Assembly (NCBI RefSeq): GCF_003573695.1
Contig: NC_039363.1
Location: forward strand, 158,870,406 to 158,934,405
DNA length: 64,000 nucleotides
From: Papaver somniferum
Lineage: Eukaryota; Streptophyta; Magnoliopsida; Ranunculales; Papaveraceae
Direction of reading: 5' to 3'
Below the pieces are notes generated by a model that saw only the letters and a program-made list of their open reading frames with translations, ran no database searches and had not been told where the DNA came from. Both the position numbers and the translations under genes were made by a program. Of this stretch, positions 46,272 to 58,335 are shown one piece after another. Every line of letters starts with the position of its first letter. Position 1 is the first letter of the stretch.

Positions 46272-47224
46272 CGATCTTCTCCAGAATGTGTAATAAGGTT
46301 ATGACTCCAGAAGAATGAGTATCTAACCTCTCCAGTGGGTTTCGAAATTTACCAAACTCCATTGCGCTCAATTGCAAGAGGCCTTGACTTTAAGTTGCTT
46401 AGTGTCTGGACTGTTGAGTTGCAATTGAAATGTTCTTTAAACTCTTGAGCATTGAATGGAACGAAATTGTATTTATTCCGACTCTTTAGCTCATAGACCT
46501 ATTCTTTCCTTTCTGATTGCGATGATGGCATGCTTGGAAAGCTTGTATGGGCAAGATCTTCTGGAGCTGTTGAGTGAAGTAGATGAGTTGAGAGGCATTC
46601 TGTTGCTGATGTGCTGCTATCAAGTCTTCAAGGAATTCTTTCCAAGTGACATCCTTTGAATCATCTTATGAATCTTGGATTGTTGTATGGAATGGGATGC
46701 GATGAGCAGTCCCCAGTTACACTTCTGTCTGGTCACTAGACTATATTTTTGAGTCGGCTTGGGAATACAATGCGGTATTGTAAGGAGGTGTAGATGTGTA
46801 CTATATCCGATGGCGTGGCCGGATACGTGAAAATATCTCTGCAGCGTACTTTGGAGTCTTTGATGCAGTGTACGGATTCATGTTGAGAACTTCCTGCGGC
46901 TCGTAAAGCTTTGACAATGATGATGCTATATCAGAAATAACCTGGTTGAGGGACGTGAAGGCATCCCGTGCTGGCAGTCCCAGGTGTAATTATCCTGAGC
47001 CTATTTTCTCTTGAAAGACGTACTTCCGATGTATTTGTTGGTAAGGTGGTTGACGAATTGATGAAGGAGGAAATCTTTTGGATTCATCACTTGTTGATTA
47101 GAGTCATGTTTTATAGATCTATATTGTATCCAAACTTTTGGCACCTCATGCACCCCTTCCATAGGAAATTGGAAATCTAGAAACACCGATTCTGATTTTG
47201 TCGGCGATGTGGAAGACATGATGC

Positions 47225-47349
47225 AGTTGGTCTGTGTGGCTTGCTGAGGTGTTGAAGCGGCTTCGTCGCCTGAAGAGAGCGCTGAAGCTGCTTCGGGAGA
47301 GAGAAAGCGTTGAAGTGGCTTCTTCTGGAGAGAGCATTGAAGCGGCTTC
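47225..47349. repeat. GAAGCGGCTTCTGGAGAGAG minisatellite (part 1)
   Basis: Four to five units. It is the reverse complement of the 2595-2835 array in element A, and it continues at 58063-58335 after the nested copia block. Confidence 0.85.
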
Positions 47350-47997
47350 TGTTAGGGCATTGCTCGGTCGAACTCGCATGTGTTGCTATCTCAAGCATGT
47401 TTGTCAATGTTATTGATCAAAACTATAAGTCTTGATTTCTAGTATACTATAGCTAAGGTCTCAGAGTAGGATAGAAAGTGTAGTTGATCTCAAAAACTCC
47501 ATGACAATCATCATACAAGACGAAGGAATACTCAAGGAACTGGTGGATCTTCATCGACTAAGGTATGTGGAGACTTGAACTTATCTATCACTCAAAAGTC
47601 TATTTATCTCCTATCTTGAGACAAAAGTCGTTTTGTTATATAGACTTAGATTATACACATTTGGTATTTCGAGCCGAGTTTATCTCGCCTATCTATTTCT
47701 CGAAATATGTGTTGGTAATATTTCACTTTATCTAAGTTCATCTTTACCTAGTGACTAAAGTCATGTTACGTTTCAATCACTTTGAAAATTGCTCTGACGA
47801 AAAATGGTTTGTGAATAACAACTATATAACGTCCTCTGAGAATGTTTCAATGATTGAAATGAGAGTTTAGATTATATAACCATTGGAGGATATAAGCATT
47901 ATTGTGGAAACGCGTATATGTATAAGTCCTTATTCCTTGAACCGAAATTTGCGAACTTTGTTGATCAAGTGAACCGGAGTAGTGCATGACCTAAGTC
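47350..47997 (+). mobile_element. Solo copia B LTR, left part (B3), split by nested element
   Basis: Starts TGTTAGGGCATTGCTCGG after GCTTC (47345-47349). It is co-linear with B1 up to '...TGACCTAAGTC', where a younger B element begins. Its right part is 56349-58057, which ends TTTTTCA followed by GCTTC (58058-58062). Confidence 0.88.
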
Positions 47998-49622
47998 TGT
48001 TAGAGCATTGCTCGGTCGAACTCGCATGCGTTGCTATCTCAAGCATGTTTGTCAATGTTAGTGATCAAAACTATAAGTCTTGATTTCTAGTCTATTATAG
48101 CTAAGTCTCGGACTAGGATAGAAAGTGTAGTTGAGCTCAAGGACTTCATGGAGATTCATCATATAAGAAGAAAAACTACTCAAGGAACCGGTGGAACTTC
48201 TCGACAAAAAGGTATGTGAATACTTGAACTTATCTGTCACTCAAAAGTCTATCTACACTATCTCCTACTCTTTGAGACAAGAAGTCGTATGCTATATACA
48301 TAGACTTGGATTATATACATTTGGTATTTCGAGACGAGTATACCTCTCCTATCTATATCTCGAAGTATGTGTTGGCAAGATTTTCGCTTCGATCAAGTTT
48401 ATCTTTACCTAGTGACGAAAGTCATGATATGTTTCAATCACTTTGAAAATTGCTTTGACGAGAAATGGTGTAACAACTGTATAACGTCCTCTAAGAATGT
48501 TTCAATAATTGAAATGAGAGTTTAGATTACATAACCAATGGTGGACATAAGCATTGTTGTGGAAACACATTTATGTACAAGTCCTATTCCTTGAACCAAA
48601 GTTTGCGAACTTTGTTGATCAAGAGAACCGAAAGAATTGCGTGAGCCAAGTCCACGAACTCAGTCCGCGAACTTCCGAAGTTCTCAAACCCGAGAATTTC
48701 TGCTGGAGTTGACAAACTACTTGCGTAAAGCTAAGTCCGCGAACTCAGTTCGCGAACCGGCGAATTTCTCAAACCCGAGAATTTCTGCTGGAGTTTGTAA
48801 ACTCTGCCCGGTAACTTAAGTCCGCGAACCTAGTCTGCGAACTTGAGAAGGTTATATATCTGAAGATGATTTCTGAACTTAAACTTAAAAAGACTAAGGA
48901 ATGCAGTTTGCAAACTGTGGCAATAAAATTTCATGAACCGATTCAAGTGAATCAAATCATCTTTGCTTCAATTGTGTCTTGTGTAGTACATGAGATTTTT
49001 TTATTGTCAAAGACTACAATTTTGGGTCGTAGCGACTCTTAGTTGTGGGTGAGATCATCTAAGGGAATCAAGTGCGCAGTATCCTGCTGGGATCAGAGGC
49101 GTAGGAGCATAACTGTACCTTGGATCAGTGAGAGATTGATTGGGGTTCAACTACATTCCAATCCGAAGTTAGCTTGGAGTAGGATAGTGTCCGTAGCATC
49201 TTAATACAATGTGTGTTCAATCTGGACTAGGTCCCGAGGTTTTTCTGCATTTGCGGTTTCCTCGTTAACAAAATTCTGGTGTTTATGTTATTTCTATTTC
49301 TGCATTATGTTGTTTATCTTTATAATTGAAATAATACAGGTTGTGCGTTAGATCATTAATTAGAGTAATCCAACCTTTGGTTGTTGATTGTCATTGATTG
49401 ATCCTTGGATATTATTCTTTGGTACCATCCAAGTTATTCCTTGTATTTGATTAGAACTCGCAGTTCTTGCTTGAGTAAATTCAATCAAGAAGAGAGATAT
49501 AAACTCGTTGATATACTTTTAATTGATTGAGTTTGTTGATTCTCTTAAAATTATATTCGAGTTTGTCCATACAGATTGCTAAGCGAAATATTGGGTGGTG
49601 TTGTTAGACCTCCGGTTTTTCA
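47998..49622 (+). mobile_element. Copia-type nested element, 5' LTR (B4), internally deleted
   Basis: 1625 bp, TGTTAGAGCATTGCTCGG...CCTCCGGTTTTTCA. Relative to the 3' LTR (B5) it lacks about 0.8 kb (the join is at 48995-49003, between GTACATGAGATTT and TTTATTGTCAAAG), including the TATA region. Flanked on the left by AAGTC (47993-47997), which is repeated at 56349-56353. Confidence 0.9.
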
Positions 49623-49624
49623 AT

Positions 49625-49636
49625 TGGTATCAGAGT
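49625..49636 (+). other. Primer-binding site, copia B4/B5 (Met-type)
   Basis: TGGTATCAGAGT, one mismatch from the initiator-Met complement. Confidence 0.85.
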
Positions 49637-49923
49637 GGGAAAACACCTAAAACCTTATAAGTTTGTGTTTGTTCGATCCTCAAAAGTCTATTCCTATGGG
49701 AAATATTTTTGGGAGGCTTGCTCGCAGCATATGTAATGCGCACCAGAGTTCCTTAAAGGTTGTTCAGAAATTATCACACTTCATTCCTGTGGAAGCACGT
49801 GATAATCCTCTACCATCTAGCATGTCAGTAAATCTAGATGTGAAGAAATGATCTATGTAAAAGAATAAAAATAATTATCGAGGAAAATATGGTCAACACT
49901 CAAGGGTATGGACTCTCACAAGA

Positions 49924-50307
49924 ATGACTCTTAATCTCTTTGAGGTATACTACCATAAAGGTTCCATTGACAAGGAGATTTTTAGAGCATTTGAAAGTGT
50001 TTTGCAATTCTTAGAAAAGCTTAATTCCATAGAGAATTTGAATTGTTCTGACAAGAGTTTTGTACTTGTCAAATCATTTTCTAATGATGCACAAACTGTT
50101 CTCAACACCGATTCATGTGGAGCCGATAAAAAGGATTCATATGAATTAGGCAGAGGAACCATTTGTCAAAAAAGGTCATCTCCTTATCATAAGAAAAATA
50201 ACCCGCACGACTCTAAGTATTATCATTATGATTATACTCCTGACTCTTGGTACAAATATCAACCAGAAAAATTGCATTGGAAATTCTATGCAGTTTCCAG
50301 CACCTGA
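49924..50307 (+). other. Hypothetical ORF in B4/B5 interior
   Basis: A 127-codon frame. The left part is helical and mixed charge (IFRAFESVLQFLEKLNSIENL). The right part is rich in Y, H, K and D (SSPYHKKNNPHDSKYYHYDY). No match was recognised. Position after the PBS suggests a gag-region remnant. Confidence 0.35.
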
Positions 50308-50679
50308 TTTCAGGATTGGCTCTACCCCATTTGTATATAACTTGAAATGGGGCAAGTAACAGGTTGATTTTTGTTTCAATCTCTCTTTTCTTATGTTTTG
50401 TGATAAGAGATTTTCAGTAGGTACTTCTTCTTTTGTTGTCTGTACCTTTAAAGAAATCCTACTCCTCAAATGGGTCACGGTTCGCGCACGGGTCAAAGCC
50501 CATGTAGGGTATATAAAAGAAGTTCGCGGACGTCTTCATCTTCTCAAATAGTCCGCGTACGTGAACCTCTAGGGTTTTATTTTTTTTTCTCCATCAAAGC
50601 TTCTTTGGAGAAATCAAAAGGAAGGGATTTCAAGGCTCACTTCAAGTAAGTATTTTCCTCTTGATCCTTGTTTATTTCT

Positions 50680-51663
50680 AGATCTATGATGAATTCTAGA
50701 AACTCAAAAAGGTGTTCAAAAAGATCAAATTTCCCTAACTTGAATTCTCTTAGAATTAGATTTGTGAATGAGTCTTGTGATAGGGTGTTTGATAAGATTG
50801 CCTCAAAAGGGTTCATTCTAGAAAAGAGATTGGATTTCTCTAATGGGCATGAAGAGGATTTGGCTTGCTTTAAAAAATTCAAGCTTGGAAATATTTCTGA
50901 TGGTCTTGTTTAAAGGATTTGATTCTCTCACAAAGATTTTCTATGCCAACATTCATGTTGTTGATTACAACAAGATAGAATTCAAATCCATGATTGGTAG
51001 AGAAAGGTTTCTTGTTGATAGAGAATTAATTTCAAGGATTACCAAAATACCGTTGGGGAATGTACGGCTTACTAGACCAAGTCATGAACGTCCGTCGTGT
51101 GATGATATCTCAATTGGAATTTGTGGCAAGAAGGTTGTTTGGAGTCAAGGAAAGTTACTTACTAATGATCTTAGTATTGCGTTATTGGATTTTCGAAAAC
51201 TTGGTATCCTAACCTTAATCCCTCCACAATTGAAAATTCTTGGTGGAGTCATGAGTTTGCCGAATTGGTCTATTTCCTTGAAAGGGGTATTACAAGTCTC
51301 GATATTTGTGGTTTCATTATCTTTCAAATGATTTCGATGACTTCACCCGTCAATACGTTAGGTTACCCTTGATTGATAAGTCAAATCTGTCGTGACCGTG
51401 GGTTTGATTCAATTGGAAACTCTCTTGGGGTTCCCAAACCAGTTCGTGCGTGTACCTTCAGGCGCATAAGGGAAAATTCTTGCAAGCGACAAAGAATCGC
51501 TTCTCTTGATTTCAGTGACCCCACCACCGTGATCCTTCTTCAAAAAAATCATAAAGGTGTGTGTTTGGTTGATTCAAGGGTGAAGTGTGTCCAAGAACAA
51601 TTGTCGTTGGTTGCAACAAAGTTTACCGAGATCAAGGAAGATTTGAACGCAATTCAAGCATCT
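50680..51663 (+). pseudogene. 'Plant transposon protein'-like ORF, frameshifted
   Basis: Three open frames follow each other: 50668-50910 (basic start; FVNESCDRVFDKIASKGFIL), 50900-51331 (IFYANIHVVDYNKIEFKSMI, RFLVDRELISRITKIPLGNV, RPSCDDISIGICGKKVVW) and 51373-51663 (basic FRRIRENSCKRQR, coiled coil CVQEQLSLVATKFTEIKEDL). The middle part resembles the 'putative plant transposon protein' domain found in many plant non-autonomous elements (FYANL..., then a rigid I/L-rich stretch), from memory of that family. Shifts near 50905 and 51330 break the single reading. Role unknown. Confidence 0.45.
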
Positions 51664-52179
51664 TGAAGTATCTCCGATGAGGAAGAAGAAAAGTAATTTG
51701 TGTTCATATTGTTGCCTAGTATGTCTTCTTTTTGGTTTAGTTGGAAGAATAACTAGTGATTTGAATAGCAATGATTGTGACTACACATAGCTATTATTTT
51801 TCATCTTCTTGTTCTTTTTTAGGTTTATTGGTTTAAATTCTAAAAATATTTGGAGGATGATGTTTTGCAGTATTAATCTTTATGATTTGATTTATTGCAA
51901 TTTGTTATGGGATTGGTGTTTACGTCCGTGAACTATATTTGTCCCATACTTTGTCAAAAGTAAAGTCGTTCATGTTCGGTATTCACGTACTGGTAAAAGA
52001 ATGAATGAACTTTTGGCAAATACAAAAGTTAAGCCTATATTGTCAATCTTGATGGAAGATAGGTTAAAATCTTTTGTTTTCAAGGATTATGTCTATTATT
52101 GTCGTTATGCAAATAGTGATTGAAGATAGAATGAATCCTTGTATATTCCGCAGTATTGGTCATCCCTGATCCATATTAC

Positions 52180-52640
52180 TGTGAGGCTCCGTAATGTATC
52201 TTATGTTGAGCATTATACAACCAAGTTGATTTTCTTAGTTGTTGTTCCGTGAGATATGTTATGTCTAGCATATTGAACTAAATTAATCATCTTGTTTGGT
52301 TATTTAGTTATTGATCCGTAAGCATTCTTATGTCGAGCAAAACAAATGACACTTAAATTGATTACTTTTTAATTAGTTTGGTTTTGTATTCCAATTAGAT
52401 TAATTATGGGTTATCTTGTAATTAATCTAGTTGAGTATTTTCGTGACTCCATAAGGTTTTCTTGTGTTGAGTATATGAACGGTTAAGCTAATCATTTTCT
52501 TATGGTTAACTTAGTCGTAGCTCCGTAAGTTATCTTATGTTGAGCACAATCAATTGAATTGATCACTTTTTGTGTTTAATTTGGTTGTGTATTCCGATTA
52601 AATTAATCATGGGTTTACTTGTGATTAATTTGATTGAGTT
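52180..52640. repeat. Degenerate ~75-95-bp repeats (CTCCGTAAG..TTATGTTGAGCA)
   Basis: Six or so imperfect units carrying 'CCGTAAG..TCTTATGTTGAGCA' followed by 'TTGATCAC/ATTAATCAT...TTAGTTTGGTTG'. Non-coding, upstream of the copia 3' end. Confidence 0.7.
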
Positions 52641-53049
52641 TTTGGATATAGAAAATCATTCTCATGGTTTTTGGTGTCCAATAAAAATCCTTCTATTCTT
52701 TTGAAATTAAGGTCGCTCGTTGTTGTTCTTTCGGGAATGACATCTAATGGGGGAAAGTTCTTTGAACTTGTGCTTAATTGTCATATCTTGAGGGGTGTGC
52801 GGCTGTGGAATTTTAGAGGGGTTATCTTGTATCTTTAAAACCCTTTGAAGAATGCATTTAGTTTCGGCTTTATGATTGCATCTAAATTAGTTGGTATGTA
52901 TTTTTTCTTTTAGTCATGAAATGTCCCTTTCAGAAATTTTATTATGATCCCGTTCTTGTACCTTTGCCAATTTTATTGACAAAAAAGGGGAGAATTAATA
53001 TGTAGTTCACACTACAAATACATATGGTTTTCGGATCATTGTGCAAGGG

Positions 53050-53585
53050 TAGAGCTGTCATTTTCTAACTCGGCCCGCGGGTTGGACCTAGCTTGGCTTG
53101 TTTTAACCCGGCTCGGCTTGGCTTGTTGTCTAAACAAGCCGGGTTAGGGTTGTCATATCTATCCCTAGTAAAAACAAGCCGGGCTAGGGTCAACCCGCGG
53201 GTTACCCGCCAACCCGTCAATTTCATGTGAGTTACTAATTTAGGAATTTTAAGTTACTAATTTAAGAATTTTAGGGTTTTGTGCTAGAAATCAAAGTTCA
53301 TATTTCCTTAAATGATTTAATACAATCCAAATTTCATTTGATTTAGGGTTACGGAGTAGTGATCCCTCTGCCCACTAAATGTTTTATACATTTAAGTGAT
53401 TTTACGTTTCAACCACCCCATTTAACAAGCCAACCCGCAACCCGTTAGATCCAACCCGTCTAGGGCTAGGGTTGGGATTTTTGGCTTGTACATGAATAGT
53501 ACTAGGTCTAGGGCTGACCCTAACCCGTCCATGGCTTGTCAAGCTAGGGCCGGGTTGACCCTAGCTTGCCCCATTGACAGCTCTA
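53050..53585. mobile_element. hAT-type MITE, 536 bp
   Basis: Perfect 11-bp inverted ends TAGAGCTGTCA with an exact 8-bp target duplication TGCAAGGG (53042-53049 and 53586-53593). Near the ends, 'CAAGCCGGGTTAGGGT'-type segments are repeated in both orientations. 8-bp TSD and TA(G/A)-type ends are hAT hallmarks. No transposase. Confidence 0.88.
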
Positions 53586-53945
53586 TGCAAGGGGGAGTGG
53601 TTTCCATGTGAGATAGAGTATTGACTAAGGGGGAGTGATACATATCACCATAGTATTATTGTTGAAGTTGTGACACCATTGGACTTTGACATTGTGTAAT
53701 AATACTATGACACTGTATAACAATGATCGAGACTGATGCTTTCTCATTGTTATAGCTACAGATCTTCAACAACGGTGATACTAAACTTACAACCTTTGGG
53801 ATCATTGGAGTACTTGGAAGTGACGAAGATTTCGAGGAATGTTGAAGATTAGACATGTGGAATAGGAGCTACTAAAGTTTCTTTATCTTTTTTGTATTCC
53901 ATATGCGTTGATAGTTTTGTCACTAAAATTGACAAAAGGGGAGAT

Positions 53946-56348
53946 TGTTAGAGCATTGCTCGGTCGAACTCGCATGCGTTGCTATCTCAAGCATGTTTGT
54001 CAATGTTAGTGATCAAAACTATAAGTCTTGATTTCTAGTCTATTATAGCTAAATCTCGGACTAGGATAGAAAGTGTAGTTGAGCTCAAGAACTTCATGGC
54101 GATTCATCATACAAGAAGAAGAACTACTCAAGGAACCGGTGGAAAAGGTATGTGAAGATTTGAACTTATCTGTCACTCAAAAGTATATATACTCTATCTC
54201 CTACTCTTTGAGACAAGAAGTCGTATGCTATATATATAGACTTGGATTATACACATTTGGTATTTCGAGCCGAGTATACCTCGCCTATATATATCTCGAA
54301 ATATGTGTTGGTAAGCTTTTCGCTTTGATCAAGTTTATCTTTAGATAGTGACGAAAGTCATGATATGTTTCAATCACTTTGAAAATTGCTTTGACGAGAA
54401 ATGGTGTAACAACTAGTAACGTCCTCTAAGAATGTTTCAATGATTGAAATGCGAGTTTAGATTACATAACCAATGGTGGACATAAGCATTGTTGTGGAAA
54501 CACATTTATGTATAAGTCATATTCCTTGAACCAAAGTTTGCGAACTTAGTTGACCAAGAGAACCGGAAGAATGGCGTGATCCAAGTCCGCGAACTTCCGA
54601 AGTTCTCAAACCCAAGAATTTATGCTGGAGTTGACAAAGTACTTGCGTGAAGCTAAGTCCGCGAACTCAGTCCACGAACCGGCGAAGTTCTCAAACCCGA
54701 GAATTTCTGCTGGAGTTTGTAAACTATGCCTGGTAACTTAAGTCTATGAACCTAGTCTGCGAACTGGAGAAGGTTATATATCTAAAGATGATTTCTGAAC
54801 TTAAACTTAAAAATACTAAGGAATGTTGTTTGCAAACCGTGGATATAAAAGTTCATGAACCGATTCAAGTGAATCAAATCATCTTTGCTTAAATTGTGTC
54901 TTGTGTAGTACATGAGATTTCCTTGCAATTGAACAACTCTCTAACTAGTTCATTTGAAGTCATTTGAACTAGTTATGGTGAAGAAGAACATGGTAGATAT
55001 GAAATTCTCATATGGCTAACCTTTTGGTTAACTATTGTTGAACCAACAAGTGCATGCGTTTGGGTACGATTAACAAACCTAGAAGCGTGCATTGCCAAGT
55101 GTGTGTAACAAGCTCAGTTTTCGATCTAACGGTTGAGAAATATTATCTTGAATCTAAATCAGGTTTTCATCTAACGGTGAATATTGAATGCTTTTTTACT
55201 AAGCTAACATTGATTGCAAACCCTGATTTGAAAGATTATATATAGGATACATCTAGTATTTTGCAAAACTAATCCCCACACCTTACGTGTGATACTAGTT
55301 TGCGTGCTAAAGTCGATTCTCCTTTAACTTTGGTTTTCTTCTTCTAAAACCAGGTTAACGACTTAAAGACTTCATTGGGATTGTGAAGCCAGACCGATAC
55401 TACTTTTAACGTAGTTGTGTGATCTGATCTTGCATCTTCTATCGTACGAGTACAATCAGATTAATTGGCTTGAGATTGTTATCTCAGATAGGGAAGATAT
55501 AAAAAGTAATCACAAACATCTTCGTCTCATTGTTTGTGATTCCGCAACATCTTGTTTCGCTACCATACGATTAAGATTGTTGTGAGGTGATTGATAACTC
55601 TAGGCTGTTCTTCGGGAATAAGACCGGATTATCAATTGGTTCCTGTTCACCTTAATTATTATCAAAAGACGGAACAAAACATTTAGGGTTTATATGTGGG
55701 AGACGGATTGATCCTTTGATAGACTTGTCTGCGGGAGAAAAAAAAATTTATTGTCAAAGCCTACGATTTTGGGTCGTAGCAACTCTTAGTTGTGGGTGAG
55801 ATCAGCTAAGGGAATCAAGTGCGCAGTATCCTGCTGGGTTCAGAGGCGTAGGAGCATAACTGTACCTTGTATCAGTGAGAGATTGATTGGGATTCAACTA
55901 CAGTCCAGTCCGAAGTTAGCTTGGAGTAGTCCAGTGTGTGTTCAATCTGGACTAGGTCCCGGGGTTTTTCTACATTTGCGGTTTCCTCGTTAACAAAATA
56001 CTGGTGTCTGTGTTATTTATATTTCCGCATTATATTGTTTATCTTTATTATTGAAATAATACAAGTTGTGTGTTAGATCATCAATTAGAGTAATCCAACC
56101 TTTGGTTGTTGATTGTCATTGATTGATCCTTGGATATTGGTCTTTGGTACCATCCAAGTTATTCCTTATATTTGATTAGAACTCGCAGTTCTTGCTTGAG
56201 TAAATCAAACCAAGAACAGAGATATAAACTCGTTGATATACTTTTAATTGATTGAGTCTTGTTGATTCTCTTAAAAGTATATTCGAGTTTGTCCATATAG
56301 ATTGCTAAGCGAAATATTGGGTGGCGTTGTTAGACCCCCGCTTTTTCA
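53946..56348 (+). mobile_element. Copia-type nested element, 3' LTR (B5)
   Basis: 2403 bp, TGTTAGAGCATTGCTCGG...CCCCCGCTTTTTCA, preceded by the PPT and followed by AAGTC (56349-56353), the partner of 47993-47997. The two LTRs differ by one ~0.8-kb deletion in the 5' copy and by a small deletion near 55930 in this copy. Confidence 0.92.
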
Positions 56349-58057
56349 AAGTCCACGAACTGGCGAAGTTCTCAAACCCGAGAATTTCTGTCGGAGTTTG
56401 TGAAATCCATCCGGGAACTTAAGTCCGCGAACCCAGTCCGCGAACTTGAGTAGGTTATATCTAAAAACGATGTTTGTGAACTTATTCATATTAACTAAGG
56501 AATGCAATTTCAAACCGTGGCTATATAGTTCATGAACCGATTCAAGTGAATCAAATCATTTTTGCTTCAATTGTGTCTTGTGTGGTACATGAGATTTCCT
56601 TGCGATTGAACAACTCTCTAACTAGTTCATTTGAGTCATTTTAACTAGTTATGGTGAAGAATAATATGGTTGATATGAAAGTGATCATATGGCTAACCAT
56701 TTGGCTAACTATTGTTGAACCAACTAATGTGCAAGTTTGGGTACGGTTACACAAGCCTAGAAACGTGCATTTCATTTTTGTATAACAAGCTATATTTTCG
56801 ATCTAACGATTGATAAATATTAGCTTGAATCTCATAAGGTTTTCATCTAACGGTGAATATTGAATGCTTTGTTACCAAGATAACATTGATTGCAAACCCT
56901 GATTTGAAAGACTATATAAGGGAGAACTCTAGCAACTAGGAAACCTAATCCCCACACAATCTGTGTGATACTAGTTATGCTAATCTAGAGTCGATTCTCC
57001 TTTAACTTTTGGTTTCTTCTTCTATACCAGGTTAACGACTTAAAATCTTCATTGGGATTGTGAAGCCAGACCGATACTACTTTATCGTAGTTGTGTGATC
57101 TGATCTTGTTGTTTCTATCGTACGAGCACAATTGTAATAATTGGCTTGATATTTATATCTCCGATAGGCAAGATAAAAAGTAATCACAAGCATCTACGTC
57201 TCATCGTTTGTGATTCCACAATATCTTTTTTTCGTTGCGTCGATTAAGACTATTATGAGGTGATTGATAATACTTGGCTGTTTTTTGGGAATATAAGTCC
57301 GGATTATCAATTGGATCCTGTTCACCTTGATTTATCAAAAGACGGAACAAAACTTGTAGGTATATTCGTGGGAGATGTATTTATCTATTACCATAGACTT
57401 TTCTGTGTGATACATATTTGTTTATTAAAGTCTTCGATTTTGGGTCGTAGCAACTCTTAGTTGTGGGTGAGATCAGCTAAGGGAATCAAGTACGTAGTAT
57501 CCTGCTGGGATCAGAGACGTAGGTGCATAACTGTACCTTGGATCAGTGTGAGATTGGTTGGGGTTAAACTGCAGTCCATACTGAAGTTATTTTGAAGTAG
57601 GATAGTGTCTGTAGCGGCTTAATACAATGTGTGTTCAATCTGGACTAGGTCCCGGGGTTTTTATGCATTTACGGTTTCCTCGTTAACAAAATTCTAGTGT
57701 ATGTGTTATTTCTTTTCCGCGTTATATTTTGTTATATAATTGAAATATCACAGGTTGTGCGTTGTTCAATCAATTAGAATATCCGACCTTTTGGTTGTTG
57801 ATTTAAATTGATTGACACTTGGATATTGGTCTTTGGTACCATCCAAGTTATCTCTCTAGTATTTGATAAAGACTCGCAGATTTCTATTTGCTTGAGTATA
57901 TATCAAATCGAGAGATTGAGATATAAACTCTTTGATATACTTTTTATCTAGATTGAGTCTGACTGTCTAGTTTATTCTCTAGAAAGTATATTCGAGTTTG
58001 TTCATACAGATTGTTAAGCGAGATATTGGGTGTGGTTGTTGTATCCCCGCTTTTTCA
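56349..58057 (+). mobile_element. Solo copia B LTR, right part (B6)
   Basis: Continues 47997 once the nested element is removed, with AAGTC duplicated. It ends CCCCGCTTTTTCA, then GCTTC (58058-58062) and gypsy E minisatellite. Confidence 0.88.
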
Positions 58058-58062
58058 GCTTC

Positions 58063-58335
58063 AGTAGAGAGCGTGCGTTGAAGCGGCTTCTGGAGGGAGC
58101 GTTGAAGCGACTTTCAGAAGAGAGCGTGCGTTGAAGCGGCTTCTGGAGAGAGCGTTGAAGCGACTTCTTCTGGAGAAAGTGTTGAAGCGTCTTCAGGAGA
58201 GAGCGTGTGTTGAAGCGGATTCTGGAGAGAGCATTGAAGCGGATTCTTCTGGAGAGAGCGTTGAAGCGGCTTCAGGAGAGAGCGTGATTGAAGCGGCTTC
58301 TGGAGAGAGCGTTGAAACGGCTTCAGGAGAGAACT
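58063..58335. repeat. GAAGCGGCTTCTGGAGAGAG minisatellite (part 2)
   Basis: About nine units of 24-37 bases such as 'GAGAGCGTTGAAGCGGCTTC'. Continuous with 47225-47349 before the copia insertion. Open in one frame (a Glu/Ala/Ser repeat peptide), but this is a by-product. Confidence 0.88.

Larger units (their letters stand above)
45853..47349 (-). mobile_element. Gypsy E interior, middle segment
   Basis: Continues 41571 once the solo LTR is removed. It matches the A interior in reverse orientation (for example 45870-45930 with 4570-4650). No pol is present. It ends in the GGAGAGAGCGTTGAAGCGGC minisatellite (47225-47349), where the solo copia LTR inserted. Confidence 0.75.
49623..53945 (+). mobile_element. 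Interior of copia-shell non-autonomous element B4/B5
   Basis: 4.3 kb with Met-type PBS and a copia PPT (AAAAGGGGAGAT, 53934-53945), but no integrase, RT or RNase H motif. It carries a gag-like fragment, a 'plant transposon protein'-like ORF, a degenerate repeat zone and a hAT MITE. The regions flanking the coding part (52640-53040, 53586-53945) match the minus-strand fragment 8630-9763, so LTRs and 3' interior are shared with other B elements while the cargo is distinct. Confidence 0.75.
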
